From an uncultured Flavobacteriaceae bacterium (lineage in GTDB: Bacteria; Bacteroidota; Bacteroidia; Flavobacteriales; Flavobacteriaceae): a stretch of DNA of 64,000 bases. The position numbers and the translations under genes are program-made. Below are positions 41,530 to 51,175 of this stretch, one piece after another. Where the stretch lies: contig CANNCM010000002.1 in the NCBI GenBank assembly GCA_947503105.1, forward strand, positions 1 to 64,000. The letters are read 5' to 3'. The notes under the pieces are model-generated. The model worked only from the letters and a program-made list of their open reading frames with translations. It was not told where the DNA came from and did no database searches. Position 1 is the stretch's first letter; every line of letters begins with the position of its first letter.

Positions 41530-42327
41530 CTATTGAAATGCACGTTGGCGTTTGGCTTCATACAATAGAATACCAGCAGCCACAGAGACATTCATCGAAT
41601 CTACTGTTCCTAACATTGGGATGTGTATGCAGTGTGTTGCAGTTGTACGCCATTGTTCTGAAAGTCCATCAGATTCTGTTCCCACAACAATAGCGCTTGG
41701 ATGTTGGAAATGAATGTCTGTATAGGGTTTTGAATCTTGCAAAATAGCACTATAAATCGAAATGTTTTTTTGCTTTAAGAATGCAATAACTTCTTCTGTT
41801 GATCCAGTTGCAATTTGAGTAGAAAAAAGACCGCCAACACTGGAGCGTATCACATTTGGATTATACACATCCGTACGAGGATCTGCAATAATAACAGCAT
41901 CAATTTTTGCGGCATCAGCGGTTCTCAACAATGCCCCAATATTTCCTGGTTTTTCAGGAGATTCAGCCACAAGAATCAATGGGTTTTGAGATTTTATTTG
42001 CAATTGACTTAAAGATAAATTTTTGGATTTTGCGACCGCAAAAACCCCTTCAGTACTTCCGCGATAGGCTATTTTTTCATAAATCTTTGCATCAATTTGA
42101 ATACATTCAAAATTATATGATTCTAACTGAAGAATCTCATTTTTTGAAAATAATTGAGGTTCAAAATAAACAGTTTCAATGGTATATCCGCTTTGAATAG
42201 CCAAAAGAACTTCGCGTTTCCCTTCTATGATAAAAAGCCCTTTCTCTCTTCGTTGTTTCGATTTTTCTTTTAGCAACAACAGATTTTTTATTCTTGGATT
42301 TTTCAGACTTGTAATTTCTTTTATCAT
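41530..42327 (-). CDS. TrmH family RNA (2'-O-ribose) methyltransferase
   Basis: ESPEKPGNIGALLRTADAAKIDAVIIAD, VVGTESDGLSEQWR, IPMLGTVDSMNVSVAAGILLYEAKRQR. Confidence 0.95.
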   Translation of the reverse strand: MIKEITSLKNPRIKNLLLLKEKSKQRREKGLFIIEGKREVLLAIQSGYTIETVYFEPQLFSKNEILQLESYNFECIQIDAKIYEKIAYRGSTEGVFAVAKSKNLSLSQLQIKSQNPLILVAESPEKPGNIGALLRTADAAKIDAVIIADPRTDVYNPNVIRSSVGGLFSTQIATGSTEEVIAFLKQKNISIYSAILQDSKPYTDIHFQHPSAIVVGTESDGLSEQWRTTATHCIHIPMLGTVDSMNVSVAAGILLYEAKRQRAFQ

Positions 42328-42354
42328 ATTACAAAAATAGGTTTATTTTTTGTG

Positions 42355-42385
42355 CAGAAAAAAACCCAAGTCATTGGCTTGGGCT
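42355..42385 (-). terminator. Rho-independent terminator for the amidohydrolase pair
   Basis: On the minus strand CCCAAG CCAATGA CTTGGG followed by a T-run. Confidence 0.75.
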
Positions 42386-42408
42386 TTGAAGTATGTTTAT
42401 ATTTTTTA

Positions 42409-43707
42409 TTAATTTTTATACTTGTTGGAATATCGTTTCCATAATTTGGTTTGATGACTTTCCAAACTTATTTTTCTTCCATCAATAAATGCATGTTTCA
42501 ACTGATTTGTGCGCATATCTAAAGCATCTCCTTCACTAATGAATAGTGTGGCACTTTTTCCAACTTCCAAGCTGCCGTATTGGGCATCAATACCAAGTAT
42601 TTTCGCAGCATTTAATGTAATGAGCTGAAGGGCTTGTTCTCTATTCAGTCCATACGCCACAGTTGTTCCAGCGTAAAAAGGTAAATTTCGAGAATTCATT
42701 CGCTCCATATCGCCGCTTGCTTCTAAGGCTACAGTAACCCCAGCATCCACAAGTATTTTGGCCAGTTTAAAAGGTAAATCATAATCTTCATCAGATTTAT
42801 TTGGCCTTGTATGGATACGTCTTAGCAATACAGGAATGTCATGTTCTTTCAGTACTGCAGTTTGTTTGTAGGCTTCATAAGCGCCTACCAATACTATTTT
42901 TTTTAGGTTTTGTGCTTTGGCAAAGGCAACAGCATCAACAATCCCTTTTTCGTCATCGACATGAATGTACAAGGTTTGATTTCCATTAAATAGACCTTTC
43001 ATTGCTTCAAAAGGCAAGTTCAAACCAGAGTTTTCCTTTGCGTTATGAACCTTAGCATTATTAAAATATGTGCTTAGTTCTTGAACTTGACCATTATATT
43101 TTGTATTGATTTTTAATCCTGGATCTTCACCCATCCACCAACGTCCTCTGGAGAAACTACTGGGCCAGTTCATGTGAATGCCATCATCAACTTTTATGGC
43201 AGCATCTTCCCAATTCCAAGCATCTAATTGCACTACAGATGAAGTTCCAGAAATTCGCCCTCCTCTTGGTGTAATTTGCGCAAGAAGTACTCCGTTTGGA
43301 CGCATGGTTTCTACTACTTTCGACTCTGTGTTGTATGCTATCAAACTCCTAATATGTGGGTTCCATGTGCCAATTTCTGAATCGTCATCAGAGGCACGAA
43401 CAGCGTCAATTTCTATTAGCCCTAAAGTGGAATTTGGTATAATAAACCCTGGGTAAACATGTTGTTTTCTTGCATTGATAACGTCCATTTCAGAATTTAT
43501 TTTTCCCTGGTCCATAGCCCCTACATATTGAAGTGTACCTTGGTCAAAAATAATGAGGCTATTTTCCAAAACACTACCAGTTCCAGTATGAACTGTTGCA
43601 CCTACAATAGCCACTGTTTTTTGTTGCTTTGATGCTGGTGTTTGTTGTGCGCTTCCCAAAAAGCAAAATGCCAAAAGCGCTATGATGTGTATCTTAAGTG
43701 TTCTCAT
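42409..43707 (-). CDS. Amidohydrolase-family-like secreted protein (apparently lacking the metal-binding HxH)
   Basis: Signal peptide; VYPGFIIPNSTLGLIEID at the usual PGFIDxHxH position; C-terminal ALQLITLNAAKILGIDAQYGSLEVGKSATLFI. Confidence 0.82.
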   Translation of the reverse strand: MRTLKIHIIALLAFCFLGSAQQTPASKQQKTVAIVGATVHTGTGSVLENSLIIFDQGTLQYVGAMDQGKINSEMDVINARKQHVYPGFIIPNSTLGLIEIDAVRASDDDSEIGTWNPHIRSLIAYNTESKVVETMRPNGVLLAQITPRGGRISGTSSVVQLDAWNWEDAAIKVDDGIHMNWPSSFSRGRWWMGEDPGLKINTKYNGQVQELSTYFNNAKVHNAKENSGLNLPFEAMKGLFNGNQTLYIHVDDEKGIVDAVAFAKAQNLKKIVLVGAYEAYKQTAVLKEHDIPVLLRRIHTRPNKSDEDYDLPFKLAKILVDAGVTVALEASGDMERMNSRNLPFYAGTTVAYGLNREQALQLITLNAAKILGIDAQYGSLEVGKSATLFISEGDALDMRTNQLKHAFIDGRKISLESHQTKLWKRYSNKYKN

Positions 43708-43718
43708 AAGTTTTTTTG

Positions 43719-46694
43719 TTAATTGTGATTGTGATCTAGTGTATCACAATGCATCTCTTGTTTCTTTTTTACCTTAACGGCTTGCGTTTTCATCCCTTTA
43801 TTTTTTGCTTTTAGCATCATTTGAATTAGGGTGTTTCGTTCTGCTTTAATCTTTTCTCTATGTTGTTGATCTTGATCAATATCAAAATATCTTACCCCCT
43901 CAATAAGAGTTTGTTCTGCTTTCGCATAAATCGATAATGGATGATCGCTCCAAAGTACCAAATCGGCATCTTTACCTACTTTTATACTTCCTACTTTATC
44001 ATCGATATGTAAAAGTTTTGCGGGATTCAAAGTCACCATTTTCCATGCCTCTTCTTCCGAAACTCCACCATATTTTACGGCTTTTGCTGCTTCTTGATTT
44101 AAACGGCGAGACATTTCGGCATCATCACTATTAATTGCCGTAACCACACCAACGTCATTCAGAATTGCAGCATTGTATGGAATGGCATCGTTTACTTCGT
44201 ATTTGTAGGCCCACCAATCGCTAAAAGTGGAGGCGCCTGCACCATGCGTTTTCATTTTGTCGGCTAATTTATACCCCTCGAGAATATGTGTAAATGTATT
44301 GATTTTGAAGTCAAAGCGTTCTGCGACTTTCATCAACATATTGATTTCACTTTGTACATATGAATGACAACTAATAAAACGTTCTTTGTTTAGAATTTCG
44401 GCAAGAACTTCCATTTCTGTATCATAACGATAAGGCATACCGCTTTTCTTTTTTAAATCATAAGCTTTGGCTCTAGAAAAATAGTCTATATACATTTGTT
44501 CCACTCCCATCCGTGTTTGTGGAAAACGGCTGTAGCTTTCCCAGTTGGATTGTTTCACATTTTCTCCTAATGCAAATTTGATAAACTTTGGTGTGTTTTT
44601 ATAAATCAAATTTTTAGCCGATTCTCCCCATTTCAATTTGATAATCGCCGAACGCCCACCAATTGGATTGGCTGATCCGTGCAAAATTTGAATGGTGGTT
44701 ACTCCACCAGAAAGGTTCCTGAAAATATCAACATCATCAGCATCTACCACATCTTCTATACTAACTTCGGCAGAAGAGTTTTGCCCCGCTTCATTGATGC
44801 TTGCAGCGGCAATATGTGAATGTTCATCAACAATTCCAGCGGTGAGGTGTTTGCCTGTAGCATCTATTAGTTTTGCTTTTTTGCTTTTTAGATTTTTACC
44901 AATAGCAGCAATTTCACCATTCTTCACAAGGACATCAGTATTTGTAAGAATCCCATCATTTTCGTTGGTCCATACTGTTGCATTTTGAAAAAGTAGCGTT
45001 TCAGCCTCTGGCAGTTTGTCAAATCCATATGGACCATTAGGATAACTCACTGGTAAAATGGTTTTTGCTTTGGCTTTCTTTTTTTCTTTTGAAGATGTTT
45101 TATTTTCTGTTTTATTGCCTTTTATTAGAGTTAAATTTTGCGTTGAACCGTCTGCATAATCAAGCGTACCATTCAAATTAGAATCAGTCTCAATTACTTT
45201 GGCGCTAAAACGTATAAAATTTTGCTGTACAGTATCTTTTGCAGTAAAGAGAAGATACACCCAATCTTTATCTTGTTTAATAGAACAACTCAGATTTAAG
45301 CTATCAGCTTTAAGCGTTGCTTTTGGCGTTTCTTTTTTACCTCCAATTTCAAGTTTATACTCATTTTCTTCGAGCTGGAAAGTGTATGCACCTCTGATAT
45401 CTTTTTTGTGTAAATCTCCAAAAACAGTCCTAGAACCACGTATCCAATGCTCGTAAATAGAAGTTGTACTTTCAAAAATAGCACCAGAAGTGATCGTAAA
45501 ATTGGCATAACTTCCATTTTGAAGATTTCCAATTTTATTATTTTTTAAAATTTGAGACGGAACGGTTGTTAGGGCCTCCAGTGCTTTTGTTGCACTCAAT
45601 CCATGATCAATAGCATTTTTGACATGCGATTTAAATGTTTTTACAGATTTTAGTCCATTTGTTGTGAACGCAAAGCGAATGTTTTGATCCGCTAACACCT
45701 TTGGATTTGTTGGTTTTTGGTTCCATTCTTTCATGCTTTCAAGTTCCAATTTATTGGCTAGGAAACTATTTTCAACGTCGTAAGGTTTTGGGAAGTTTAC
45801 AGGAATAATGAAAGCAGCATTTGTATTTTTTATGGTCGCAATGCGTTCATATTCATCACCACCACCAAGGATGACATATTGCACCCCAAATTGATCACCT
45901 ACAGCATCTGCTCTCAGGGCGTTTGCTCGACTACCAGCAGCCATAATTTGAACCAAATTAGAATTGCGATTGAACGCTTCTATTGATCGATCAGTGGTAT
46001 TATTATTTCCTTTTTTGTACCAGTCTGCATCGTGGTACAATTGTCTTAGCAAAGCCATTCCACCCATGATCGAAGTGGGGTAGGATTGTCGCGATTGTAC
46101 ACTTTTTGAAAACGATAAATATTGTGCAGAACGTCCAGAAATAATCCTTTTGGCATCAGTGCCCTTTAAATCTAGTGCAATTAAGGCACCGCTACCACGA
46201 ACAATACCATCTTCGATGTGTGTATTGACTACACCAAAACCTTGCTCGAGCATCGATTTGGCTGTTTTTTTATCAAATTTAAATGCATCAATAGCATTTT
46301 GTTCTGCTCTAATATGGTCGTTCCAATAAAATCCTTCTCGGGAAGGACCATACTGTGGTGATCTTCCGCTGCCACTTACTCGTTTTGGTTTGGCCACACC
46401 AAAAGTAGAATACAAATCTATAAATGACGGATAAACACTATGACCTTTAGCATCTATGATTTCAGAATTTTCAGGAATTTGAATGTTTTTTCCACTGTTT
46501 ACAACAAAACCATCCTTTATCAAAAGTGTGCCATTATCGATTACTTTTGTTGGTGTGATATAGAGTTTTGCGTTGGTGATCGCAGTATAGTTTGTGGCCT
46601 TGGTTTTTACACCATCATTTTTTGGAAAATAATCTTGAGAATGTCCAATATAGGCCCATAGAAATCCTAGGAGAAGGAGTTTTATTTGTTTCAT
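43719..46694 (-). CDS. Double amidohydrolase-domain secreted protein
   Basis: 991 aa. N-terminal half has VYPSFIDLYSTFG (no HxH) and KALEALTTVPSQILKNNKIGNLQNGSYANF. C-terminal half has KHLTAGIVDEHSHIAAAS, CHSYVQSE, INSDDAEMSRR and KMVTLNPAKLLHIDDKVGSIKVGKDADLVLWSDHPL. Confidence 0.9.
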   Translation of the reverse strand: MKQIKLLLLGFLWAYIGHSQDYFPKNDGVKTKATNYTAITNAKLYITPTKVIDNGTLLIKDGFVVNSGKNIQIPENSEIIDAKGHSVYPSFIDLYSTFGVAKPKRVSGSGRSPQYGPSREGFYWNDHIRAEQNAIDAFKFDKKTAKSMLEQGFGVVNTHIEDGIVRGSGALIALDLKGTDAKRIISGRSAQYLSFSKSVQSRQSYPTSIMGGMALLRQLYHDADWYKKGNNNTTDRSIEAFNRNSNLVQIMAAGSRANALRADAVGDQFGVQYVILGGGDEYERIATIKNTNAAFIIPVNFPKPYDVENSFLANKLELESMKEWNQKPTNPKVLADQNIRFAFTTNGLKSVKTFKSHVKNAIDHGLSATKALEALTTVPSQILKNNKIGNLQNGSYANFTITSGAIFESTTSIYEHWIRGSRTVFGDLHKKDIRGAYTFQLEENEYKLEIGGKKETPKATLKADSLNLSCSIKQDKDWVYLLFTAKDTVQQNFIRFSAKVIETDSNLNGTLDYADGSTQNLTLIKGNKTENKTSSKEKKKAKAKTILPVSYPNGPYGFDKLPEAETLLFQNATVWTNENDGILTNTDVLVKNGEIAAIGKNLKSKKAKLIDATGKHLTAGIVDEHSHIAAASINEAGQNSSAEVSIEDVVDADDVDIFRNLSGGVTTIQILHGSANPIGGRSAIIKLKWGESAKNLIYKNTPKFIKFALGENVKQSNWESYSRFPQTRMGVEQMYIDYFSRAKAYDLKKKSGMPYRYDTEMEVLAEILNKERFISCHSYVQSEINMLMKVAERFDFKINTFTHILEGYKLADKMKTHGAGASTFSDWWAYKYEVNDAIPYNAAILNDVGVVTAINSDDAEMSRRLNQEAAKAVKYGGVSEEEAWKMVTLNPAKLLHIDDKVGSIKVGKDADLVLWSDHPLSIYAKAEQTLIEGVRYFDIDQDQQHREKIKAERNTLIQMMLKAKNKGMKTQAVKVKKKQEMHCDTLDHNHN

Positions 46695-46766
46695 AGTAAT
46701 AATTTTTCGTGGTTAAATATAAGGATAAACTTTCTAAAGTAAATCATAAAACTTTAGAGTAAATTT

Positions 46767-47831
46767 TTAAAATTGCGCTTCAAAATACCCCACAATCAAC
46801 CCTACTACATAGCTGTAGCTCTCAATACCTTTGTCTTGAGCATTGACTTTCAGAAAGTTGCTATATATGGACTTGAATAGAGGTTCTAGAGGATTATTGT
46901 ACTGCGCCCAAAGTGCACGTCTTTTTTCAAAATCAATCAAAATCCCTTCGTTGATACGCTCTTTTAATTTTATATATTTTTTTTGATCTCTTTTGTAAAC
47001 TTCACTCAAACAATAACGCAGTGCAAAGGTGTAACCACTATATTTAAAAAAATCATCTGTATTGTTGGCACATACCAAAAAACCAATAAAATTAGCTTCA
47101 TTTTCTGCAGCATAACCAATTTGATGCGCTTGCTCGTGGGCCAAAGTCAAAGGCATAGAATTTTTGGGATTGTGCCAATTGACTTGCGCTTCATTGGTCA
47201 ATGGATTTAAGTATCCACTAAATCCCATATATGCCAGGGGAGTACTCCATAATGCATATTTTTGACTCGGGTTTTTGTACTCAAAAATGAGCTGAGTTTT
47301 GGCGCTATTTTCATATCCTTTTGCAGCTAATTCTGAGAGTTCATCAAAATTGTATGGAACCTGTACAACGGCACTACTATCTTGTGCCAATTTCAAATGC
47401 ACAGCATTGGAGGTTTCTATGATCTGTTCTGTAGTGCGCAAGAGTTGTGCTGTGGTATAAATCGGATTTAGGTGTTGTTTTTGATGAAGTGGTAAGCGGT
47501 AATAATTCAATCCCCAAAACAAATGAAATATAAAGTACAACACTGATGCCACAGACAATAGATTTAGGATTGATTGTACAGGGGTTTTTAAAAGTTTTTT
47601 TAGGTTTTTGATGCCCCACCAAAGGCCATAGCCAATAACAGTCACATAGAGCAAATCTCCTAAAGAAAACGGAATCCATCCATATAAAAAGCGAAGCGCA
47701 TTAGAAATTTTGGGATACAACGCTTCACTATAATATTGCTCTACCCATGCTGGATTTTTACTCAAAATATTGATAATGAGCATTTGAGGCAAAATACTAA
47801 GCGCAATACAAAGTCTTAATGTTTTAGACAT
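46767..47831 (-). CDS. DUF3810 domain-containing membrane protein with HExxH motif
   Basis: N-terminal TM helices; LTLAHEQAHQIGYAAENEANFIGFLVC; fits the DUF3810 family of Bacteroidota. Confidence 0.78.
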   Translation of the reverse strand: MSKTLRLCIALSILPQMLIINILSKNPAWVEQYYSEALYPKISNALRFLYGWIPFSLGDLLYVTVIGYGLWWGIKNLKKLLKTPVQSILNLLSVASVLYFIFHLFWGLNYYRLPLHQKQHLNPIYTTAQLLRTTEQIIETSNAVHLKLAQDSSAVVQVPYNFDELSELAAKGYENSAKTQLIFEYKNPSQKYALWSTPLAYMGFSGYLNPLTNEAQVNWHNPKNSMPLTLAHEQAHQIGYAAENEANFIGFLVCANNTDDFFKYSGYTFALRYCLSEVYKRDQKKYIKLKERINEGILIDFEKRRALWAQYNNPLEPLFKSIYSNFLKVNAQDKGIESYSYVVGLIVGYFEAQF

Positions 47832-47875
47832 AATTCAAAAGTAAAAAATAATATTTAGGTTTATGTCGATATATG

Positions 47876-47883
47876 TACCTTTG
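47876..47883 (+). promoter_or_regulatory. Putative -7 element (TACCTTTG) for pepD
   Basis: TAnnTTTG match ~23 nt upstream of ATG 47906; it lies inside the 5' extension of the track's ORF start. Confidence 0.5.
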
Positions 47884-47905
47884 TGCTTTAAAAAAACATA
47901 TAGTT

Positions 47906-49366
47906 ATGAGTAAAGAAGTACGAGAATTAGAGCCCGTAGAAATTTGGTCTAATTTTGCCGATTTGAACGCTGTTCCCCGTCCATCCAAAAAAGAGGAACA
48001 AGTAATTGCTTTTATGAAAGCATTTGGTGCTTCTTTGAATTTGGAAACTTTTGAAGATGAGGTTGGTAATGTCATCATCAAAAAACCCGCTACACTAGGG
48101 ATGGAAGACCGAAAAACCGTCGTATTGCAATCGCATTTGGATATGGTACATCAAAAAAATGCTGATACTAATTTTGATTTTCTGACACAAGGGATTCAAA
48201 TGTATGTCGATGGCGATTGGGTAAAGGCCAAAGGTACAACGCTAGGCGCCGATAATGGTTTGGGTGTTGCCACAATAATGGCAGTATTGAAAAGTAAAGA
48301 CGTGCCGCACCCAGCACTCGAAGCTCTTTTTACAATAGACGAAGAAACTGGAATGACTGGAGCCATGGGCCTTAAAGGCGGATGCCTTGACGGCGATATA
48401 TTACTCAATTTAGATACAGAAGAAGACGATGAAATAGGGGTGGGCTGTGCTGGTGGAGTTGATGTGACCGCAACGCGTTCATACATCGAAGAACCAACCC
48501 CACAAACCGCCATACCATACCTTATCAATATCAAAGGTTTACAAGGCGGACATTCTGGGATGGATATCCACAAAGGTTTTGGTAATGCCAATAAACTCAT
48601 GAGCAGACTTTTATATAATGGTTTTGAACGCTTTGGTCTTCGAGTCTCTCGGATAGATGGCGGAAGTTTACGCAATGCCATTCCAAGAGAAAGTACTGCA
48701 ATTGTTGTTGTAGATGCTGTGCATAAAACAACTTTTGAAGAAGCTACTAGGGCCTTGATTTCTGCCATTGAAAAAGAATTTCAAACCTTAGAACCTGAAC
48801 TGAATATCTCCATAAATCCTAGCAAATTACCAGCAATGGTAATGGAGCTTGGTGTACAACAACCGCTTCTGAAAGCGCTTAATGCGGCGCATAATGGTGT
48901 TTTTCGCATGAGTCCAGATATAGAGGGCTTGGTAGAAACCTCCAACAATGTGGCCAGAGTTTTGGTGGATAAAGGACAATTAAAAGTCGGGTGTCTTACA
49001 CGCTCTTCTGTAGAAAGTTCCAAAATGGATTTAGCACAAGTCTTGCGGGCCACTTTTGAATTGGCGGGTTGTACTGTAGAATTCTCTGGTGATTATCCTG
49101 GTTGGACGCCTAATATGAATTCCTCAATTTTAAAAATTTTAAAAGAGTTGTATATCAAACTCAATACTACTGAACCACATGTAGCGGCCTGCCATGCAGG
49201 GCTAGAATGCGGTATTTTGGGAACGCATTATCCTAATATGGATATGATTAGTTTTGGTCCAAATATAAAAGGCGCACACTCTCCAGACGAACGTGTACAG
49301 ATTTCGTCTGTACGGAAGTTTTGGGTGTTTTTGAAAGCCATTTTGGCTGAGATTCCCAAGAAATAA
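47906..49366 (+). CDS. pepD: Aminoacyl-histidine dipeptidase (PepD, M20 family)
   Basis: VVLQSHLDMVHQKN, TTLGADNGLGVATIMAVL, LFTIDEETGMTGAMGL, LLNLDTEEDDEIGVGCAGG. Start at MSKEVREL. Confidence 0.95.
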   Translation: MSKEVRELEPVEIWSNFADLNAVPRPSKKEEQVIAFMKAFGASLNLETFEDEVGNVIIKKPATLGMEDRKTVVLQSHLDMVHQKNADTNFDFLTQGIQMYVDGDWVKAKGTTLGADNGLGVATIMAVLKSKDVPHPALEALFTIDEETGMTGAMGLKGGCLDGDILLNLDTEEDDEIGVGCAGGVDVTATRSYIEEPTPQTAIPYLINIKGLQGGHSGMDIHKGFGNANKLMSRLLYNGFERFGLRVSRIDGGSLRNAIPRESTAIVVVDAVHKTTFEEATRALISAIEKEFQTLEPELNISINPSKLPAMVMELGVQQPLLKALNAAHNGVFRMSPDIEGLVETSNNVARVLVDKGQLKVGCLTRSSVESSKMDLAQVLRATFELAGCTVEFSGDYPGWTPNMNSSILKILKELYIKLNTTEPHVAACHAGLECGILGTHYPNMDMISFGPNIKGAHSPDERVQISSVRKFWVFLKAILAEIPKK

Positions 49367-49370
49367 TTAC

Positions 49371-49406
49371 AAAAAAACCACGCTTAGAGCGTGGTTTTTT
49401 TTTTTT
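49371..49406. terminator. Bidirectional rho-independent terminator between convergent pepD and the PPIase lipoprotein gene
   Basis: AAAAAACCACGCTTAGAGCGTGGTTTTTTTTTTTT. Confidence 0.85.
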
Positions 49407-49421
49407 GATATGTTTTATGCT

Positions 49422-50594
49422 TTATTCTTCCTCTACCATTTCAACGATAAAAATCAGATCAGTATTTGGCTCAATTGGTCCACGTCCGCTTTCGCCATAG
49501 GCCAAGTGAGACGGCAAATAGAAAAAGGATTTTTCTCCTTTGCTCATACTAAATACTCCTTCTTTAAATCCAGGAATCATTTGTGCATCGGCACTAATTT
49601 GCATTGGCATTAGGTTATAAAACCCACGCTGTTCTTTTTGTTCGTCATAAGTTCCACATTTTACGTCAATGTCTTTAACATTAGTTGCAAAGAGTTTTCC
49701 ATCCGTAAAATAGCCTTCGTAAAATAGTTTAACCGTTTGTCCTTGTTTAGCTTTTTCACCAGTACCTTCTTTTATGGTGTAGATCAACAAACCAGAATCT
49801 GTTGGTGTTGCTTTACTTTTATAGTCTTCCAAAACAGGAAGAATTTCTGCTGCAGCGGTCTCCATTTTTTCTTCGGCCAATTTCTTTTGACGTTCCGCTT
49901 CTTTTTTAGCTTCTTCAATTTTCTTCAAGCGTTTTTCTTCTAAAATAGGAAGTTCTTTATTCCATGTTTTTGCAGCATTAAATTGATTGGCTTTAAACCC
50001 TTGACGGATAATATTTAAAGATAAAATACGAACATCTTCCAATGGTTTGTTGCTTCCTGGCATCACTTGCACATTAGAAATGGAATCTTGAACCTCAAGT
50101 CCTTTTACAATTTGTCCAAAAATGGTATGCTTGTTATCCAGCCAAGGCGTTGGAACTTCCGTAATAAAAAACTGACTCCCATTTGTTGCAGGTCCAGAAT
50201 TAGCCATAGAAAGTACCCCTGGTTTGTCGTGCTTTAAAGTCTCGTCAAATTCATCACCAAACGTATAACCAGGTTTGCCCATGCCAGTTCCAGTGGGGTC
50301 TCCACCTTGTATCATAAACTCATCAATTACTCTATGAAATACAGTCCCGTTATAAAATGGAATTCCCTTCAAAGAGTCTGCAAGTTTTGGGTGTGTACCT
50401 TCTGCGAGCGCAACAAAATTGGCTACAGTTAACGGCGTTTTTTCATAAAATAATTCTACAACCATTGTGTCTTTTGTGGTTGCAAATTCGGCAAATAATC
50501 CACTGCCAAGTTCTGGATATTTGTTTTGACACGATGAGGTGCTTAGCAAGAAAATAAGTCCAAGTACAGAAGTTAAAGATTTTGTAAGTTTCAT
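49422..50594 (-). CDS. Cyclophilin-FKBP fusion peptidyl-prolyl isomerase, lipoprotein
   Basis: Lipobox-like LLSTSSC. Cyclophilin [25 protein letters not shown] / [23 protein letters not shown]. Lys/Glu-rich linker. C-terminal FKBP domain. Confidence 0.93.
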   Translation of the reverse strand: MKLTKSLTSVLGLIFLLSTSSCQNKYPELGSGLFAEFATTKDTMVVELFYEKTPLTVANFVALAEGTHPKLADSLKGIPFYNGTVFHRVIDEFMIQGGDPTGTGMGKPGYTFGDEFDETLKHDKPGVLSMANSGPATNGSQFFITEVPTPWLDNKHTIFGQIVKGLEVQDSISNVQVMPGSNKPLEDVRILSLNIIRQGFKANQFNAAKTWNKELPILEEKRLKKIEEAKKEAERQKKLAEEKMETAAAEILPVLEDYKSKATPTDSGLLIYTIKEGTGEKAKQGQTVKLFYEGYFTDGKLFATNVKDIDVKCGTYDEQKEQRGFYNLMPMQISADAQMIPGFKEGVFSMSKGEKSFFYLPSHLAYGESGRGPIEPNTDLIFIVEMVEEE

Positions 50595-50614
50595 GATGTT
50601 GTTTTTGTTTTAAT

Positions 50615-51175
50615 TTATTGATTTTGAAGTATGTTTTGAACAGTCACCTCGTAAATTACGGGCATGTTCGATCCTATTTTATTGTCGTCTCCATAATAGC
50701 CATAGGCCAGTTGCGATGGAAATATAAACGTTACCGTTTCATTTTGTTTCATGAGTTTTAATCCCTCTCTAAGCCCCGCAAAAAGGTCTTCTTGATCTAT
50801 AAAATATGTTTTTGTGGGCGTCTCATTTTGAGTATAAATCCATTTGCCATCCAAACTTTTTACGTTGTAGCTGTAGAACACTTGATCACCAAATTTTGGA
50901 GTGTATGTCTCTGTTTCATTTTTTTTAGCGTACTGATACCAAAATCCATAATCTGAAGCAATAAATGGATTTTTAGCATTATCTATCACTGTGTTGATGG
51001 CCTTATATTCTTTCTCGTTCAACTCTTTGTTGCGTTGTATTGAAGCATCAAAAAAACGACCAGAATTTTGTTGTACAGGTCTTCTTCCTTCGGAGGATTT
51101 ACATCCAATAAAAAGTATAAAAATCAGAAAATATCGAGATCTATTCACTTTGGAGTTGAGCTTTAAGGGATTCAA
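50615..51175 (-). CDS. gldI: Gliding motility-associated FKBP-type PPIase lipoprotein GldI
   Basis: Lipobox LFIGC; C-terminal FKBP: QEDLFAGLREGLKLMKQNETVTFIFPSQLAYGYYGDDNKIGSNMPVIYEVTV; downstream of the DHH phosphoesterase gene. Confidence 0.82.
   Translation of the reverse strand: MNPLKLNSKVNRSRYFLIFILFIGCKSSEGRRPVQQNSGRFFDASIQRNKELNEKEYKAINTVIDNAKNPFIASDYGFWYQYAKKNETETYTPKFGDQVFYSYNVKSLDGKWIYTQNETPTKTYFIDQEDLFAGLREGLKLMKQNETVTFIFPSQLAYGYYGDDNKIGSNMPVIYEVTVQNILQNQ

Noticed and set aside
48196-48768. 190-aa antisense ORF within pepD
   Set aside because: Shadow ORF; Ser/Pro-rich translation typical of antisense to a conserved CDS.
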